Assembly: GCA_007116995.1 (NCBI GenBank)
Contig: SKHL01000159.1
Span: 1 to 8,552 of the forward strand
Reading direction: 5' to 3'
Origin: Limnochordia bacterium
Lineage (GTDB): Bacteria > Bacillota > Limnochordia > Darwinibacteriales > DTU012
Length of the DNA stretch: 8,552 nt
Under the pieces are notes generated by a model. The model worked only from the letters and a program-made list of their open reading frames with translations, did not search any database and was not told the DNA's origin. The translations under genes and the position numbers were made by a program. This document shows positions 1 to 5,532 of the stretch, one piece after another. The first letter of the stretch is position 1. The number at the start of each line of letters is the position of its first letter.

Positions 1-498
1 TATACTCTTTTCATGATATAAGATGATAGTACCGTTATTGAGAGAGGCCTGCACATCTATGAGTCTTTGGTTACTAGATCCGCGGAGGTGAAGAGAAATA
101 TCCTTTTTGGCTAAAACGAATGGCCCATCTACCAGGACATCTAACTCCTTAAGTAGTTCGAGCTTGGGAGGGTCAGTTAGTAGGTGTTCATAGGTATATC
201 CAGTATAACACCAGATAGATAAGCCCCGTTTTCGACAGTGTTTTGCTAGCTCTGCAAAACCTTCTGCTTGCTCAAAGGGGTCTCCTCCGGAAAAGGTGAC
301 TCCTTTGCTTTGATATTGCTGGATCTGGTTTAGAATTTCGTCAATTGTAAGTAGACGGGTTTGGCGAAACTCCTGGAGTTCATTGTTAAAACACTGAGGG
401 CAATCGTGCTTGCATCCTTGGGCAAATAGTGCAAAGCGGATACCTGGTCCATCTACAACAGACTCAGGGATGAGACCGCCGATATTTAGTGTGGTCAT
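1..498 (-). CDS. nrdG: Anaerobic ribonucleotide reductase activating protein NrdG (3' end off window)
   Basis: Radical SAM activase that uses a [4Fe-4S] cluster and S-adenosylmethionine to make the glycyl radical on class III reductase NrdD; cytosolic. The frame is open for 166 codons from ATG (498-496) to the left edge with no stop. NrdG proteins are usually about 150-180 residues, so only a short C-terminal tail is missing. Visible marks are VDGPGIR at residues 15-21, the radical SAM cluster motif C29-x3-C33-x2-C36, and the SAM-binding SGGDP near residues 69-73. The start is preceded by AAGGATG about 8 bases upstream. Its partner nrdD lies at 3013-5142 on the same strand, not next to it as is usual, with the SleB-like gene and the plus-strand metal-response genes in between. 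Family assignment is very sure. Confidence 0.96.
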   Translation of the reverse strand, partial: MTTLNIGGLIPESVVDGPGIRFALFAQGCKHDCPQCFNNELQEFRQTRLLTIDEILNQIQQYQSKGVTFSGGDPFEQAEGFAELAKHCRKRGLSIWCYTGYTYEHLLTDPPKLELLKELDVLVDGPFVLAKKDISLHLRGSSNQRLIDVQASLNNGTIILYHEKSI

Positions 499-546
499 AG
501 GGAAATCATCCTTTTATATTAGAAGTTCTTATTTATCAATACTATC

Positions 547-575
547 ATTGTGCTATTATATCCTCATTTTGTCAA
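547..575 (-). promoter_or_regulatory. Probable sigma-A promoter of nrdG
   Basis: On the minus strand TTGACA (575-570) is followed after 17 bases by CACAAT (552-547). A TATAAT (560-555) lies inside the spacer but has no good -35 at the right distance. The site is about 50 bases upstream of the nrdG start and downstream of the 597-642 hairpin, so nrdG appears to be transcribed on its own. The -10 overlaps ATACTAT-C-ATTGTGC, which recalls the two halves of an NrdR box with one central base missing. That resemblance is weak. Confidence 0.55.
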
Positions 576-596
576 GCAAAGAGGACGAAAAGGCGG

Positions 597-642
597 ATCG
601 AAAAACAGCTGCAGTGGACACGCCACACAGCTGTTTTTCGAT
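597..642. terminator. Bidirectional hairpin terminator between the SleB-like gene and nrdG
   Basis: A perfect 15-bp inverted repeat, ATCGAAAAACAGCTG (597-611) and CAGCTGTTTTTCGAT (628-642), with a second GTGG/CCAC stem (614-617 with 623-626) inside the loop. CAGCTG flanked by A5 on one side and T5 on the other gives a stem followed by a U-run on either strand. It starts 9 bases past the stop of the minus-strand hydrolase gene, so its likely role is to end that transcript. Confidence 0.75.
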
Positions 643-650
643 GGTAATCT

Positions 651-1382
651 CTAATAACTAAAGAATCTATGACCTCCAATAACAGTGGTCACTGGATTGG
701 AACGAACCCATCGGTCTCTTGTCTTAGCAGGATTAAAAAATCCTGTGGCTCCTAGACTTGGGTCATTGCCTGCTAATGCTGAGTACGCTGCTTCGTAGTC
801 TGAGACTCGTGGTGCTAAACGAATACGTCCATCCGCAACTGGTGAGTATTGGTAACGTCCGCTAATTCGTTGGTAGACAACTTCCCGCACAGAACTAGGG
901 TACCGCAAGCTTAACACTCGATTCAGAACAGAGGCTGCTACGGCCGTCCGTCCTGTGGCGGATTCTCCTTCTGCCTCAGCCCGGGTGATACGGGCGAGCA
1001 TGTCGATTTCATCTTGAGGGACATAACTGTCCACAGATATCGTAACCTGGTTGTCTTCTGCATAAATCCGGATCATGCTATCATAGGATGTACGGAAGGG
1101 ACCATCGATCTGAATTCGCTGTTCCCCTACACCTAGATCTGAAATGGTAAAATGTCCATTCTCAATCGGCACTTGCTGTCCTTGAATCGATACGGTTCCA
1201 TGGGCTAGGGGCATCTCAGATTCTGTAGCCAGAACTTCGCCTGTTAATGTAGCAACTCGACCTCTATCGTTTAATAACCGGAGGCTGAGGTTGCTAATCT
1301 GGGTAGCACTAGCAACTAGACCTGTATAACCAAATACTAATACTATAATTACGATTATATACTTAGCAAATTGCTTTTGCAT
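651..1382 (-). CDS. Secreted SleB/CwlJ-family cell wall hydrolase
   Basis: A 243-residue exported protein, probably a peptidoglycan (spore cortex) lytic enzyme. Residues 1-26 form a signal peptide or membrane anchor (KYIIVIIVLVFGYTGLVASA). Residues about 47-119 resemble a small beta-sandwich of the carboxypeptidase-regulatory-like type (TGEVLATE..., GHFTISDLGVGEQRI). Residues 126-243 are the Hydrolase_2 (SleB/CwlJ) domain: RAEAEGE at 134-140, where E136 aligns with the catalytic Glu of SleB, then AVAASVLNRV, RYQYSPVADGRI, and the C-terminal GATGFFNPAK and VIGGHRFF. The usual SleB N-terminal peptidoglycan-binding domain is absent. The start is set by AAGGAGGT 8-9 bases upstream of ATG. It is a single-gene unit with a sigma-A-like promoter upstream and a hairpin terminator downstream. 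A germination role is only inferred; it could be a vegetative wall enzyme. Confidence 0.9.
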   Translation of the reverse strand: MQKQFAKYIIVIIVLVFGYTGLVASATQISNLSLRLLNDRGRVATLTGEVLATESEMPLAHGTVSIQGQQVPIENGHFTISDLGVGEQRIQIDGPFRTSYDSMIRIYAEDNQVTISVDSYVPQDEIDMLARITRAEAEGESATGRTAVAASVLNRVLSLRYPSSVREVVYQRISGRYQYSPVADGRIRLAPRVSDYEAAYSALAGNDPSLGATGFFNPAKTRDRWVRSNPVTTVIGGHRFFSY

Positions 1383-1427
1383 ACTGTTTACCTCCTTCTT
1401 CTAGATCTGCATTGTTGACAGACAACA

Positions 1428-1456
1428 AGAATACCATCCTATGTTAGATTAGTCAA
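1428..1456 (-). promoter_or_regulatory. Sigma-A-type promoter of the SleB-like hydrolase gene
   Basis: On the minus strand TTGACT (1456-1451), 17-base spacer, TATTCT (1433-1428). The transcript would start about 35-40 bases before the ATG. An inverted repeat TTGTTG-N5-CAACAA (1412-1428) sits directly downstream, over the expected start of transcription, and could be an operator. I found no sigma-G-like element. Confidence 0.65.
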
Positions 1457-1494
1457 CCTAGTTTTGGCAATTACCATAATTGGAAAATCCAGCC

Positions 1495-1523
1495 TTGCAC
1501 AAAAACAAGTTCCGTGCTACTAT
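1495..1523 (+). promoter_or_regulatory. Sigma-A promoter of the small TPR gene
   Basis: TTGCAC (1495-1500), 17-base spacer, TACTAT (1518-1523). It is divergent from the hydrolase promoter and about 40 bases upstream of the next plus-strand start. Confidence 0.65.
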
Positions 1524-1566
1524 AGAGGGGAACTTATTCTATATTATATTGGAGTGATTGTTTTTA

Positions 1567-1803
1567 ATGGACGGAGACTCGTGGCGGTTAAGAATCTTAT
1601 GGTGGTGGCCTCAACTACCAAAGAAGAAAATTCGCAAGTTTATTAAGCTTGGTGATGAATATTTTGCTAAGGGGAACACAGCTTTAGCTGCATATTGTTA
1701 CGAGAGATCATGGGATTTGGCAAATAGTATCCGTGCGGTCTATTTCACAAAAAAAATTGAAGACCGGGTTGCTGATCTATCTTTATCACACCGAGATTTA
1801 TAG
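1567..1803 (+). CDS. Small protein with a single TPR-like motif, function unknown
   Basis: Encodes 78 residues. I do not recognise a named family. The N-terminus is basic and rich in Trp (WWWP at 12-15, KKKIRK at 19-24). Residues about 22-55 fit one tetratricopeptide repeat: F25, L28-G29, Y32, A41, Y45 and S48 fall at the consensus helix positions. A second amphipathic helix follows to the C-terminus. One repeat is too short for a TPR superhelix, so it may dimerise or dock on a partner. ATG 1567 is chosen because GGAG (1551-1554) lies 12 bases upstream. A TTG at 1558 in the same frame is only 3 bases from that site. The gene has its own promoter and intrinsic terminator, which supports real expression. 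Function is unknown. Confidence 0.7.
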   Translation: MDGDSWRLRILWWWPQLPKKKIRKFIKLGDEYFAKGNTALAAYCYERSWDLANSIRAVYFTKKIEDRVADLSLSHRDL

Positions 1804-1816
1804 CAAGATACCAGTG

Positions 1817-1848
1817 AGAATCCTAGTTGCGTACTAGGGTTCTTTTTT
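1817..1848 (+). terminator. Intrinsic terminator of the TPR gene
   Basis: Stem AGAATCCTAGT (1817-1827) with ACTAGGGTTCT (1833-1843), 11 bp with one G-U pair, loop TGCGT, then a T-run through 1848. It begins 14 bases past the stop codon. Confidence 0.88.
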
Positions 1849-1856
1849 CTGTCTTC

Positions 1857-1885
1857 TTGAGATAACTTACCAATTATGATATAAT
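1857..1885 (+). promoter_or_regulatory. Strong sigma-A promoter of the cadC-like gene
   Basis: TTGAGA (1857-1862), 17-base spacer, TATAAT (1880-1885), with an extended -10 TG at 1877-1878. It starts just after the preceding terminator. The operator-like palindrome begins 4 bases downstream of the -10. Confidence 0.85.
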
Positions 1886-1888
1886 ACA

Positions 1889-1906
1889 ATTAAACAGCTG
1901 TTTAAT
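1889..1906 (+). promoter_or_regulatory. CadC/ArsR-type operator palindrome
   Basis: ATTAAACAGCTGTTTAAT is a perfect 18-bp palindrome lying over the expected transcription start, between the -10 and the ribosome binding site. Palindromes with AAACA/TGTTT-type arms at this place are typical of operators of the ArsR/SmtB family, which block RNA polymerase until metal binds. Binding by the adjacent CadC-like protein is inferred from position. Confidence 0.75.
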
Positions 1907-1922
1907 CGTAGAGGTGGTTATA

Positions 1923-2288
1923 TTGGGTAATAAATCCATAGATTTATGTGATGTGTTTTGTGTTCACCATGATAGAGTGGATCAACTCAAGCAGGAGGTA
2001 CCACAGATCACGGGGTTAGAGGAACTTTTTAAAGCGCTTAGTGATCAATCTCGGCTAAAAATAGTTTACTGCCTTTTACATGGAGAGTTGTGTGGTTGTG
2101 ACTTAGCTCATATTCTACAGATAACACCAGCTGCTGTATCTCATCACTTACGAATTTTACGCCATCTTCAGCTGGTTAAATCCCGGCGAGATGGCAAGCT
2201 TGTTTATTATTCCGTTTCTGACGAGCATGTACAGCATATAATTAGCCAGGGTCTAGTTCATTGGCAGGAGGGCCGTACTGATGCATAG
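1923..2288 (+). CDS. cadC: CadC-type metal-sensing ArsR/SmtB repressor
   Basis: Winged-helix repressor expected to leave its operator on binding Cd(II), Pb(II) or Zn(II). The 121 residues keep every ligand of CadC: N-terminal C9 and C13 (DLCDVFC) and the alpha-3 pair C57 and C59 (ELCGCD), which together make the thiolate site, plus D100, H102, H113 and E116, which match the C-terminal alpha-5 zinc site. The recognition helix is PAAVSHHLRILRHL (69-82), followed by the wing RDGKLVYY. TTG 1923 is preferred as start because GAGGTGG (1911-1917) is correctly spaced from it; the upstream in-frame GTG 1914 lies inside that binding site. It is very probably autoregulated through 1889-1906. The stop overlaps the ATG of the broken cadA (ATGCATAG), so sensor and pump were once translationally coupled. 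Confidence 0.92.
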   Translation: MGNKSIDLCDVFCVHHDRVDQLKQEVPQITGLEELFKALSDQSRLKIVYCLLHGELCGCDLAHILQITPAAVSHHLRILRHLQLVKSRRDGKLVYYSVSDEHVQHIISQGLVHWQEGRTDA

Positions 2289-2531
2289 CACCATACGTAT
2301 CCATGATCTTGATTGTCCTGATTGTGCCAATAAACTAGTGGATCACCTACGGAAGACTCCTGGAATATGCTGATTTTAGCTATGGGGTGGCTCACACTGT
2401 GGATGGCGGTGGTAGTGGACATGGGAGGATCTTTATTGGTTACTATGAATGGCATGCGACTACTTGTGCATAGAGAGCCTATCCATCAGTTATTGAAAAA
2501 GGAAAGATACAGGTGTCACAAATCCGCTTGA
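2281..2531 (+). pseudogene. cadA: Remnant of a CadA-type P-type metal ATPase with a large internal deletion
   Basis: Two ends of a heavy-metal-exporting P1B ATPase are visible and the middle is gone. From ATG 2281 the frame reads an N-terminal HMA metal-binding domain with its CxxC (DLDCPDCANKL, ending near TPGI) and stops at 2371-2373. In another frame, from about 2367 to the stop at 2529-2531, lies the last membrane helix and tail typical of CadA/ZntA: GWLTLWMAVVVDMG followed by LLVTMNGMRLL. The phosphorylation (DKTGT), CPC, and ATP-binding regions are all absent, so roughly 600 or more codons are missing and the join is out of frame. The join falls near 2363-2370. No functional pump can be made. 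The 30-residue CxxC peptide could still be translated through the overlap with cadC. Confidence 0.85.
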
Positions 2532-2556
2532 TTTAATTAGGGGAACGGTATAAAAT
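2528..2556 (+). promoter_or_regulatory. Possible sigma-A promoter of the arsR-like gene
   Basis: TTGATT (2528-2533), 17-base spacer, TAAAAT (2551-2556); an overlapping TATAAA lies at 2549-2554. It overlaps the stop codon of the cadA remnant and lies about 40 bases before the GTG start. I see no clear operator palindrome. Read-through from the cadC promoter is also possible because no terminator separates them. Confidence 0.45.
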
Positions 2557-2597
2557 ATAGTAGGAGAAAATGAATACTTTCACAGGAGGCTGGATTA

Positions 2598-2873
2598 GTG
2601 GCAAAACTAGAACTTTCAGCCAGACGTTTCCATGTTTTATCGGATCCAATACGGTTACGTATCGTCCTATTACTTCAGAAGCAAGAGCGATGTGTAGGGG
2701 AATTGTGCGAAATACTACAACTGAGTCAACCCAAGGTCTCATACCATCTTAAGTTGATGCTAATCGCTGGTTTGATCAGCCGAAGAACAGAGGGAACCTG
2801 GTGTTACTATCGATTAACGACAGACATCCAAGATTGGATTCAACAAGAATGCGAAACATTACTAGGATCCTAA
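2598..2873 (+). CDS. arsR: ArsR-family metalloregulator, arsenic-sensor-like
   Basis: A 91-residue winged-helix repressor of the ArsR/SmtB family. C32 and C37 in RCVGELCEIL line up with two of the three As(III) ligands of plasmid R773 ArsR (C32, C34, C37); the middle Cys is Gly34 here. The recognition helix is SQPKVSYHLKLM (43-54), and the wing is RRTEGTWCYYRL, with C69 as a possible extra ligand. GTG 2598 is chosen because AGGAGG (2584-2589) lies 8 bases upstream. No arsenic pump, reductase or methylase gene follows; the next gene converges from the other strand. It is therefore an orphan regulator, or its target lies elsewhere. An inducer other than arsenite cannot be excluded. Confidence 0.88.
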   Translation: MAKLELSARRFHVLSDPIRLRIVLLLQKQERCVGELCEILQLSQPKVSYHLKLMLIAGLISRRTEGTWCYYRLTTDIQDWIQQECETLLGS

Positions 2874-2915
2874 TTTGGCAGACGCTTGGAGGTACTATCA
2901 CAAGCACGACAGAAT

Positions 2916-2940
2916 AAAAAAGAGCCACGGCTCTTTTTTT
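2916..2940. terminator. Bidirectional terminator between convergent arsR and nrdD
   Basis: A6 then GAGC-CACG-GCTC (2922-2933), then T7 (2934-2940). With the flanking A and T runs the stem works as an intrinsic terminator for arsR on the plus strand and for nrdD on the minus strand. Confidence 0.88.
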
Positions 2941-2947
2941 ATCATAC

Positions 2948-2991
2948 TGACCTAGACGTGACCTAGTCTTCATCAAAAGGCTAGGTCACGT
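2948..2991. repeat. Strong hairpin with three copies of TGACCTAG
   Basis: TGACCTAG occurs at 2948-2955 and 2959-2966 (11 bp apart), and inverted as CTAGGTCA at 2981-2988. Arms 2956-2970 and 2977-2991 pair over 15 bp with one G-U around the loop CATCAA. It lies 22 bases past the nrdD stop, without its own T-run. It may protect the 3' end of the nrdD mRNA, or the repeats may be a protein-binding site. Confidence 0.6.
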
Positions 2992-3012
2992 TGGGGACTA
3001 ATTGCTTCTCTT

Positions 3013-5142
3013 CTAATTATGATTAACTCGATCCTGGTACTCTGATTTCTTTCCTGTAGCGAAGCGGTGTAAATAAGATAGGTATCCCGTTACACGACGG
3101 ACTCGATTGATATGTTTACTGCCACATTGGGGACAGGTTTCACCCATAATGCCATGGTGAGCGCAATCTTCACATTCGTCAATAGGAAAGTTTACACCAG
3201 CATAACCCACATCAGCTTTTGCCATTAGCCGATGCATTTCCTCTAATGCTTGGGTATTATTGGCTAGGGGGGCGTCTACTTCTATGTAGGATATATGCCC
3301 TGCATCATGGAATTTATGAAACACGCCTTCTAGTTTGATTTTTTCCATGATTGAAATGTGATGATACACGGGAATATGGAATGAATTTGTGTAGAATTTT
3401 CGATCCGTTACTCCTTCTATCGATCCAAACTGCTTGCGGTCGTAGTCGATAAAGCGACCAGATAATCCTTCAGCTGGTGTGGCATAACAAGTTACGTTTA
3501 AGTTATGTTTATTCCCGATCTGTTCGCAGCGCCGGCGAATATGGGCAATGATTTCTAAGCCTAATTGATGAGCTTTTGTTGACTCTCCGTGATGACTCCC
3601 GATTAAAGCCTTTAAGCATTCTGCCAGTCCAATGTATCCAATGCTTAAAGTACCATGTTTGATGGCTTCAGCAATACTGTCCTCTAACTCAAGTTGTTCT
3701 GAACCCATATATAAGTGCTGTCCCATAGTAAAGGGTAAATCTTTAACCTTTAACTTCTTTAATACGGAGAAACGGTGAAGTAGTTGCTCTTCTGCTGTAT
3801 CTAATAGAGAGTCCAATTGAACCCAGAAGTTTAAAATATTCTTTTGGTACATACTACCTTCCGTTTTAAGGGCTAGCCGTGGAAGGTTAAGACTAACAGG
3901 CGCAATATTACCCCGACCTTCAGGGATAGCCTCACCATGCTTATTCGCGATGACCCGTGAGCGACAGCCCATATAGGAAACTTTATCGTCATACGGAGCA
4001 TTAAAAGATGAATCCATAAATGAAAATGTAGGGTTCATACGGCGACATGCTACTTCCAAGGCAAGCTGGTATAAGTCATAATGTAAATCTTCTGGGTTGA
4101 AGTTAACTCCTGCCTTCAATCGAAAGACTAGATTTGGAAAAATCGGCGTTTCTCCTCGCCCGAGGCCAGCATTGAAAGCCATCAGGAATTGAGATACCAA
4201 TAACTTCTCTCGTTGGTTTTTAGGGCAACCTAGGTTAATACTTGAGAAGGGCACTTGAGATCCAGCGCGAGAATGCATTGTATTTAGATTGTGTACCAAT
4301 GCTTCACAGGCTTGAAATGTCTGTCGCTCAATCTCGTGTTTCTCTTGCTGCTGATCTAGAGTTAAATCAGACAAATGAGTAAGTGCCAATTCTTCATATT
4401 GCTCAGGAATAAAGATAGCAGCATCTTCAAAACGAGGATCCGATTGACCTCCAAACATGTCATTTTGATTAGACTGTAAGATGATAGCCTCTTGGGCGAG
4501 GGCGGAACTAATGCGCTTAGGTCGGCGTAACCAACCATATCCGGTGTTAAAGCCTTCTCGTTGCCATAGCTGGCCAAAGGGAATTTGCAGACAGTTAATG
4601 GTCGTGCCATAACTGTCAAGATCATGAATATGTATATCAGCTAAGCGATGAGCCTCCGCTAGATGTTCCGGGATTACGGCGTCAAGATAAAATTCTTTAA
4701 AGGCCTCACTTGCACCTAACAGAAGTTTTGCCGAAAAGTTAGCTCCAACGTTGGCATTAGCTTCAACGCCACGATCTAAGTTCCACACGATCTCCTCCAA
4801 TTTCTTATGCAATCCTGAAGTGGCTCTGCGGACACGACTCCGTTGTCTGCGATAACTAACATAAGCTTCCTTTAATTGGTTGTGTCCTAACTCATCCATG
4901 GCCCGAATGACTAAGTCTTGGATGTTCTCAACGTGGGGTTTTATTTCCTGAAACATAGTTGCTAAATAGGATTCGACTTGCTTAGTGATCTGTTCGGCCA
5001 CCTCGGTGTTCTGTCCTACATGAGTGGCTGCTTTCTCAATAGCCACAGTTATTTTATCTGAGCTATAGGGGACCGTGCGCCCATCACGCTTAATTATTTC
5101 AGTAGTTTGTTTCTGTTTGAGTGCTAAGGCTGTTGATTCCAC
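3013..5142 (-). CDS. nrdD: Anaerobic (class III) ribonucleoside-triphosphate reductase
   Basis: Makes deoxynucleotides from NTPs in the absence of oxygen, using a glycyl radical made by NrdG; cytosolic. The 709 residues match the usual length (E. coli about 712). Residues about 14-106 are an ATP-cone allosteric domain (EIIKRDGRTVPYSSDKI). The catalytic barrel follows, with C184 (TINCLQIPFG) and C393 (YMGCRSRV) at the family's active-site cysteine positions. The C-terminus has a zinc-site Cys quartet C657, C660, C670, C673, then the radical loop RRVTGYLS with Gly686 as radical site and the closing GK-x2-E-x3-RV pattern. The start is GTG (5142-5140) with AAGGAGG 9 bases upstream. The gene has its own consensus promoter and paired NrdR-like boxes. 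nrdG is not adjacent. Confidence 0.98.
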   Translation of the reverse strand: MESTALALKQKQTTEIIKRDGRTVPYSSDKITVAIEKAATHVGQNTEVAEQITKQVESYLATMFQEIKPHVENIQDLVIRAMDELGHNQLKEAYVSYRRQRSRVRRATSGLHKKLEEIVWNLDRGVEANANVGANFSAKLLLGASEAFKEFYLDAVIPEHLAEAHRLADIHIHDLDSYGTTINCLQIPFGQLWQREGFNTGYGWLRRPKRISSALAQEAIILQSNQNDMFGGQSDPRFEDAAIFIPEQYEELALTHLSDLTLDQQQEKHEIERQTFQACEALVHNLNTMHSRAGSQVPFSSINLGCPKNQREKLLVSQFLMAFNAGLGRGETPIFPNLVFRLKAGVNFNPEDLHYDLYQLALEVACRRMNPTFSFMDSSFNAPYDDKVSYMGCRSRVIANKHGEAIPEGRGNIAPVSLNLPRLALKTEGSMYQKNILNFWVQLDSLLDTAEEQLLHRFSVLKKLKVKDLPFTMGQHLYMGSEQLELEDSIAEAIKHGTLSIGYIGLAECLKALIGSHHGESTKAHQLGLEIIAHIRRRCEQIGNKHNLNVTCYATPAEGLSGRFIDYDRKQFGSIEGVTDRKFYTNSFHIPVYHHISIMEKIKLEGVFHKFHDAGHISYIEVDAPLANNTQALEEMHRLMAKADVGYAGVNFPIDECEDCAHHGIMGETCPQCGSKHINRVRRVTGYLSYLHRFATGKKSEYQDRVNHN

Positions 5143-5176
5143 CCTGAATTCCCTCCTTGTTCATTCTCAGACCTTA

Positions 5177-5205
5177 ACTATACGAGAATATCTTGGAAAT
5201 GTCAA
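5177..5205 (-). promoter_or_regulatory. Consensus sigma-A promoter of nrdD
   Basis: On the minus strand TTGACA (5205-5200), 17-base spacer, TATAGT (5182-5177), about 35 bases before the GTG start. The -35 abuts the proximal NrdR-like box. Confidence 0.88.
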
Positions 5206-5252
5206 AGGTCATATATTGGGTTATGTTAGAAATAACATACAATATATAGTGT
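5206..5252 (-). promoter_or_regulatory. Pair of NrdR-box-like operators upstream of nrdD
   Basis: The box at 5237-5252, ATACAATATATAGTGT, differs from the NrdR consensus ACACWATATATWGTGT at one position. A second, weaker box at 5206-5221, AGGTCATATATTGGGT, matches 11 of 16 positions. They begin 31 bp apart, three helical turns, which is the arrangement known for the repressor NrdR. Between them lies a small inverted repeat TATGTTA-GAAA-TAACATA (5222-5239). The sites sit right behind the nrdD -35, so NrdR, charged with ATP or dATP, probably represses nrdD. nrdR itself is not in the window. Confidence 0.75.
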
Positions 5253-5454
5253 TTTCTCCGTTTTTAGCAAGGTTGTCTTACTTTGCCAAAACGACTTTGA
5301 GATCTGCTAGAGAGAGGTTAGCTGATAACAGAACATGCAGGTAAGCCATATACCTTAGGAAAACAAGAGTATATCAAGACTTAAGTCTATTTTTAAGGGT
5401 CTAGCAAGTAAAGGTGTGTAACGAGTAAACGCATGTTTAAATGAGGAGAACTAT
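5253..5454 (+). other. Hairpin-rich leader region before the S-component gene
   Basis: About 200 bases with no gene but several possible stems on the plus strand: 5302-5307 with 5337-5342, enclosing GTTA-GCTGA-TAAC; ATATACCTT (5348-5356) with AAG-A-GTATAT (5365-5374); and palindrome AGACTTAAGTCT (5377-5388) followed by TATTTTT. AGAC (5377-5380) can pair instead with GTCT at 5399-5402, so two hairpins exclude each other. I matched it to no riboswitch class I know (TPP, FMN, cobalamin, preQ1, THF were considered), and no convincing promoter was found here. Short AT-rich stems also arise by chance. Confidence 0.3.
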
Positions 5455-5517
5455 ATGTTTTTCTCAATAAGGGAGGATTTCAGATCTAAGTGCAGAATTA
5501 TTACCGAATGGTTTTAG
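5455..5517 (+). CDS. Possible 20-residue leader peptide
   Basis: ATG 5455 with AGGAG (5444-5448) 6 bases upstream opens a 20-codon frame (MFFSIREDFRSKCRIITEWF) that ends at TAG 5515-5517, just 15 bases before the ATG of the S-component gene. The good ribosome binding site and close spacing suggest a leader peptide or translational coupling. The composition gives no run of one amino acid, so no attenuation signal is obvious. Chance cannot be ruled out for a frame this short. Confidence 0.35.
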   Translation: MFFSIREDFRSKCRIITEWF

Positions 5518-5532
5518 GGAAGGAGGATTAAT

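Noticed and set aside
597..642. Terminator arms as a second CadC operator, since both contain AACAGCTG
   Set aside because: The shared core is only the CAGCTG palindrome. The arms are 16 bases apart and fit a terminator, not an 18-bp operator.
410..661. Plus-strand reading frame of 83 codons
   Set aside because: It lies antisense to nrdG and runs through the nrdG promoter and the hairpin terminator; no ribosome binding site and no family likeness.
2281..2373. A genuine 30-residue metallochaperone gene
   Set aside because: The HMA fold needs about 65-70 residues; the frame stops in the middle of it, and the ATPase C-terminus follows directly, so a scar explains it better.
2570..2752. Plus-strand frame of 60 codons with an ATG before arsR
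   Set aside because: It overlaps arsR in another frame, and the AGGAGG site is placed for the arsR GTG instead.
4362..4625. Minus-strand frame of 87 codons within nrdD
   Set aside because: Shadow of nrdD in another frame of the same strand.
5075..5344. Plus-strand frame of 89 codons
   Set aside because: Antisense to the start of nrdD and covers the nrdD promoter and NrdR-like boxes.
5253..5454. A known riboswitch (TPP, FMN, cobalamin, preQ1, THF) before the S-component gene
   Set aside because: None of the conserved core sequences of these classes could be found.
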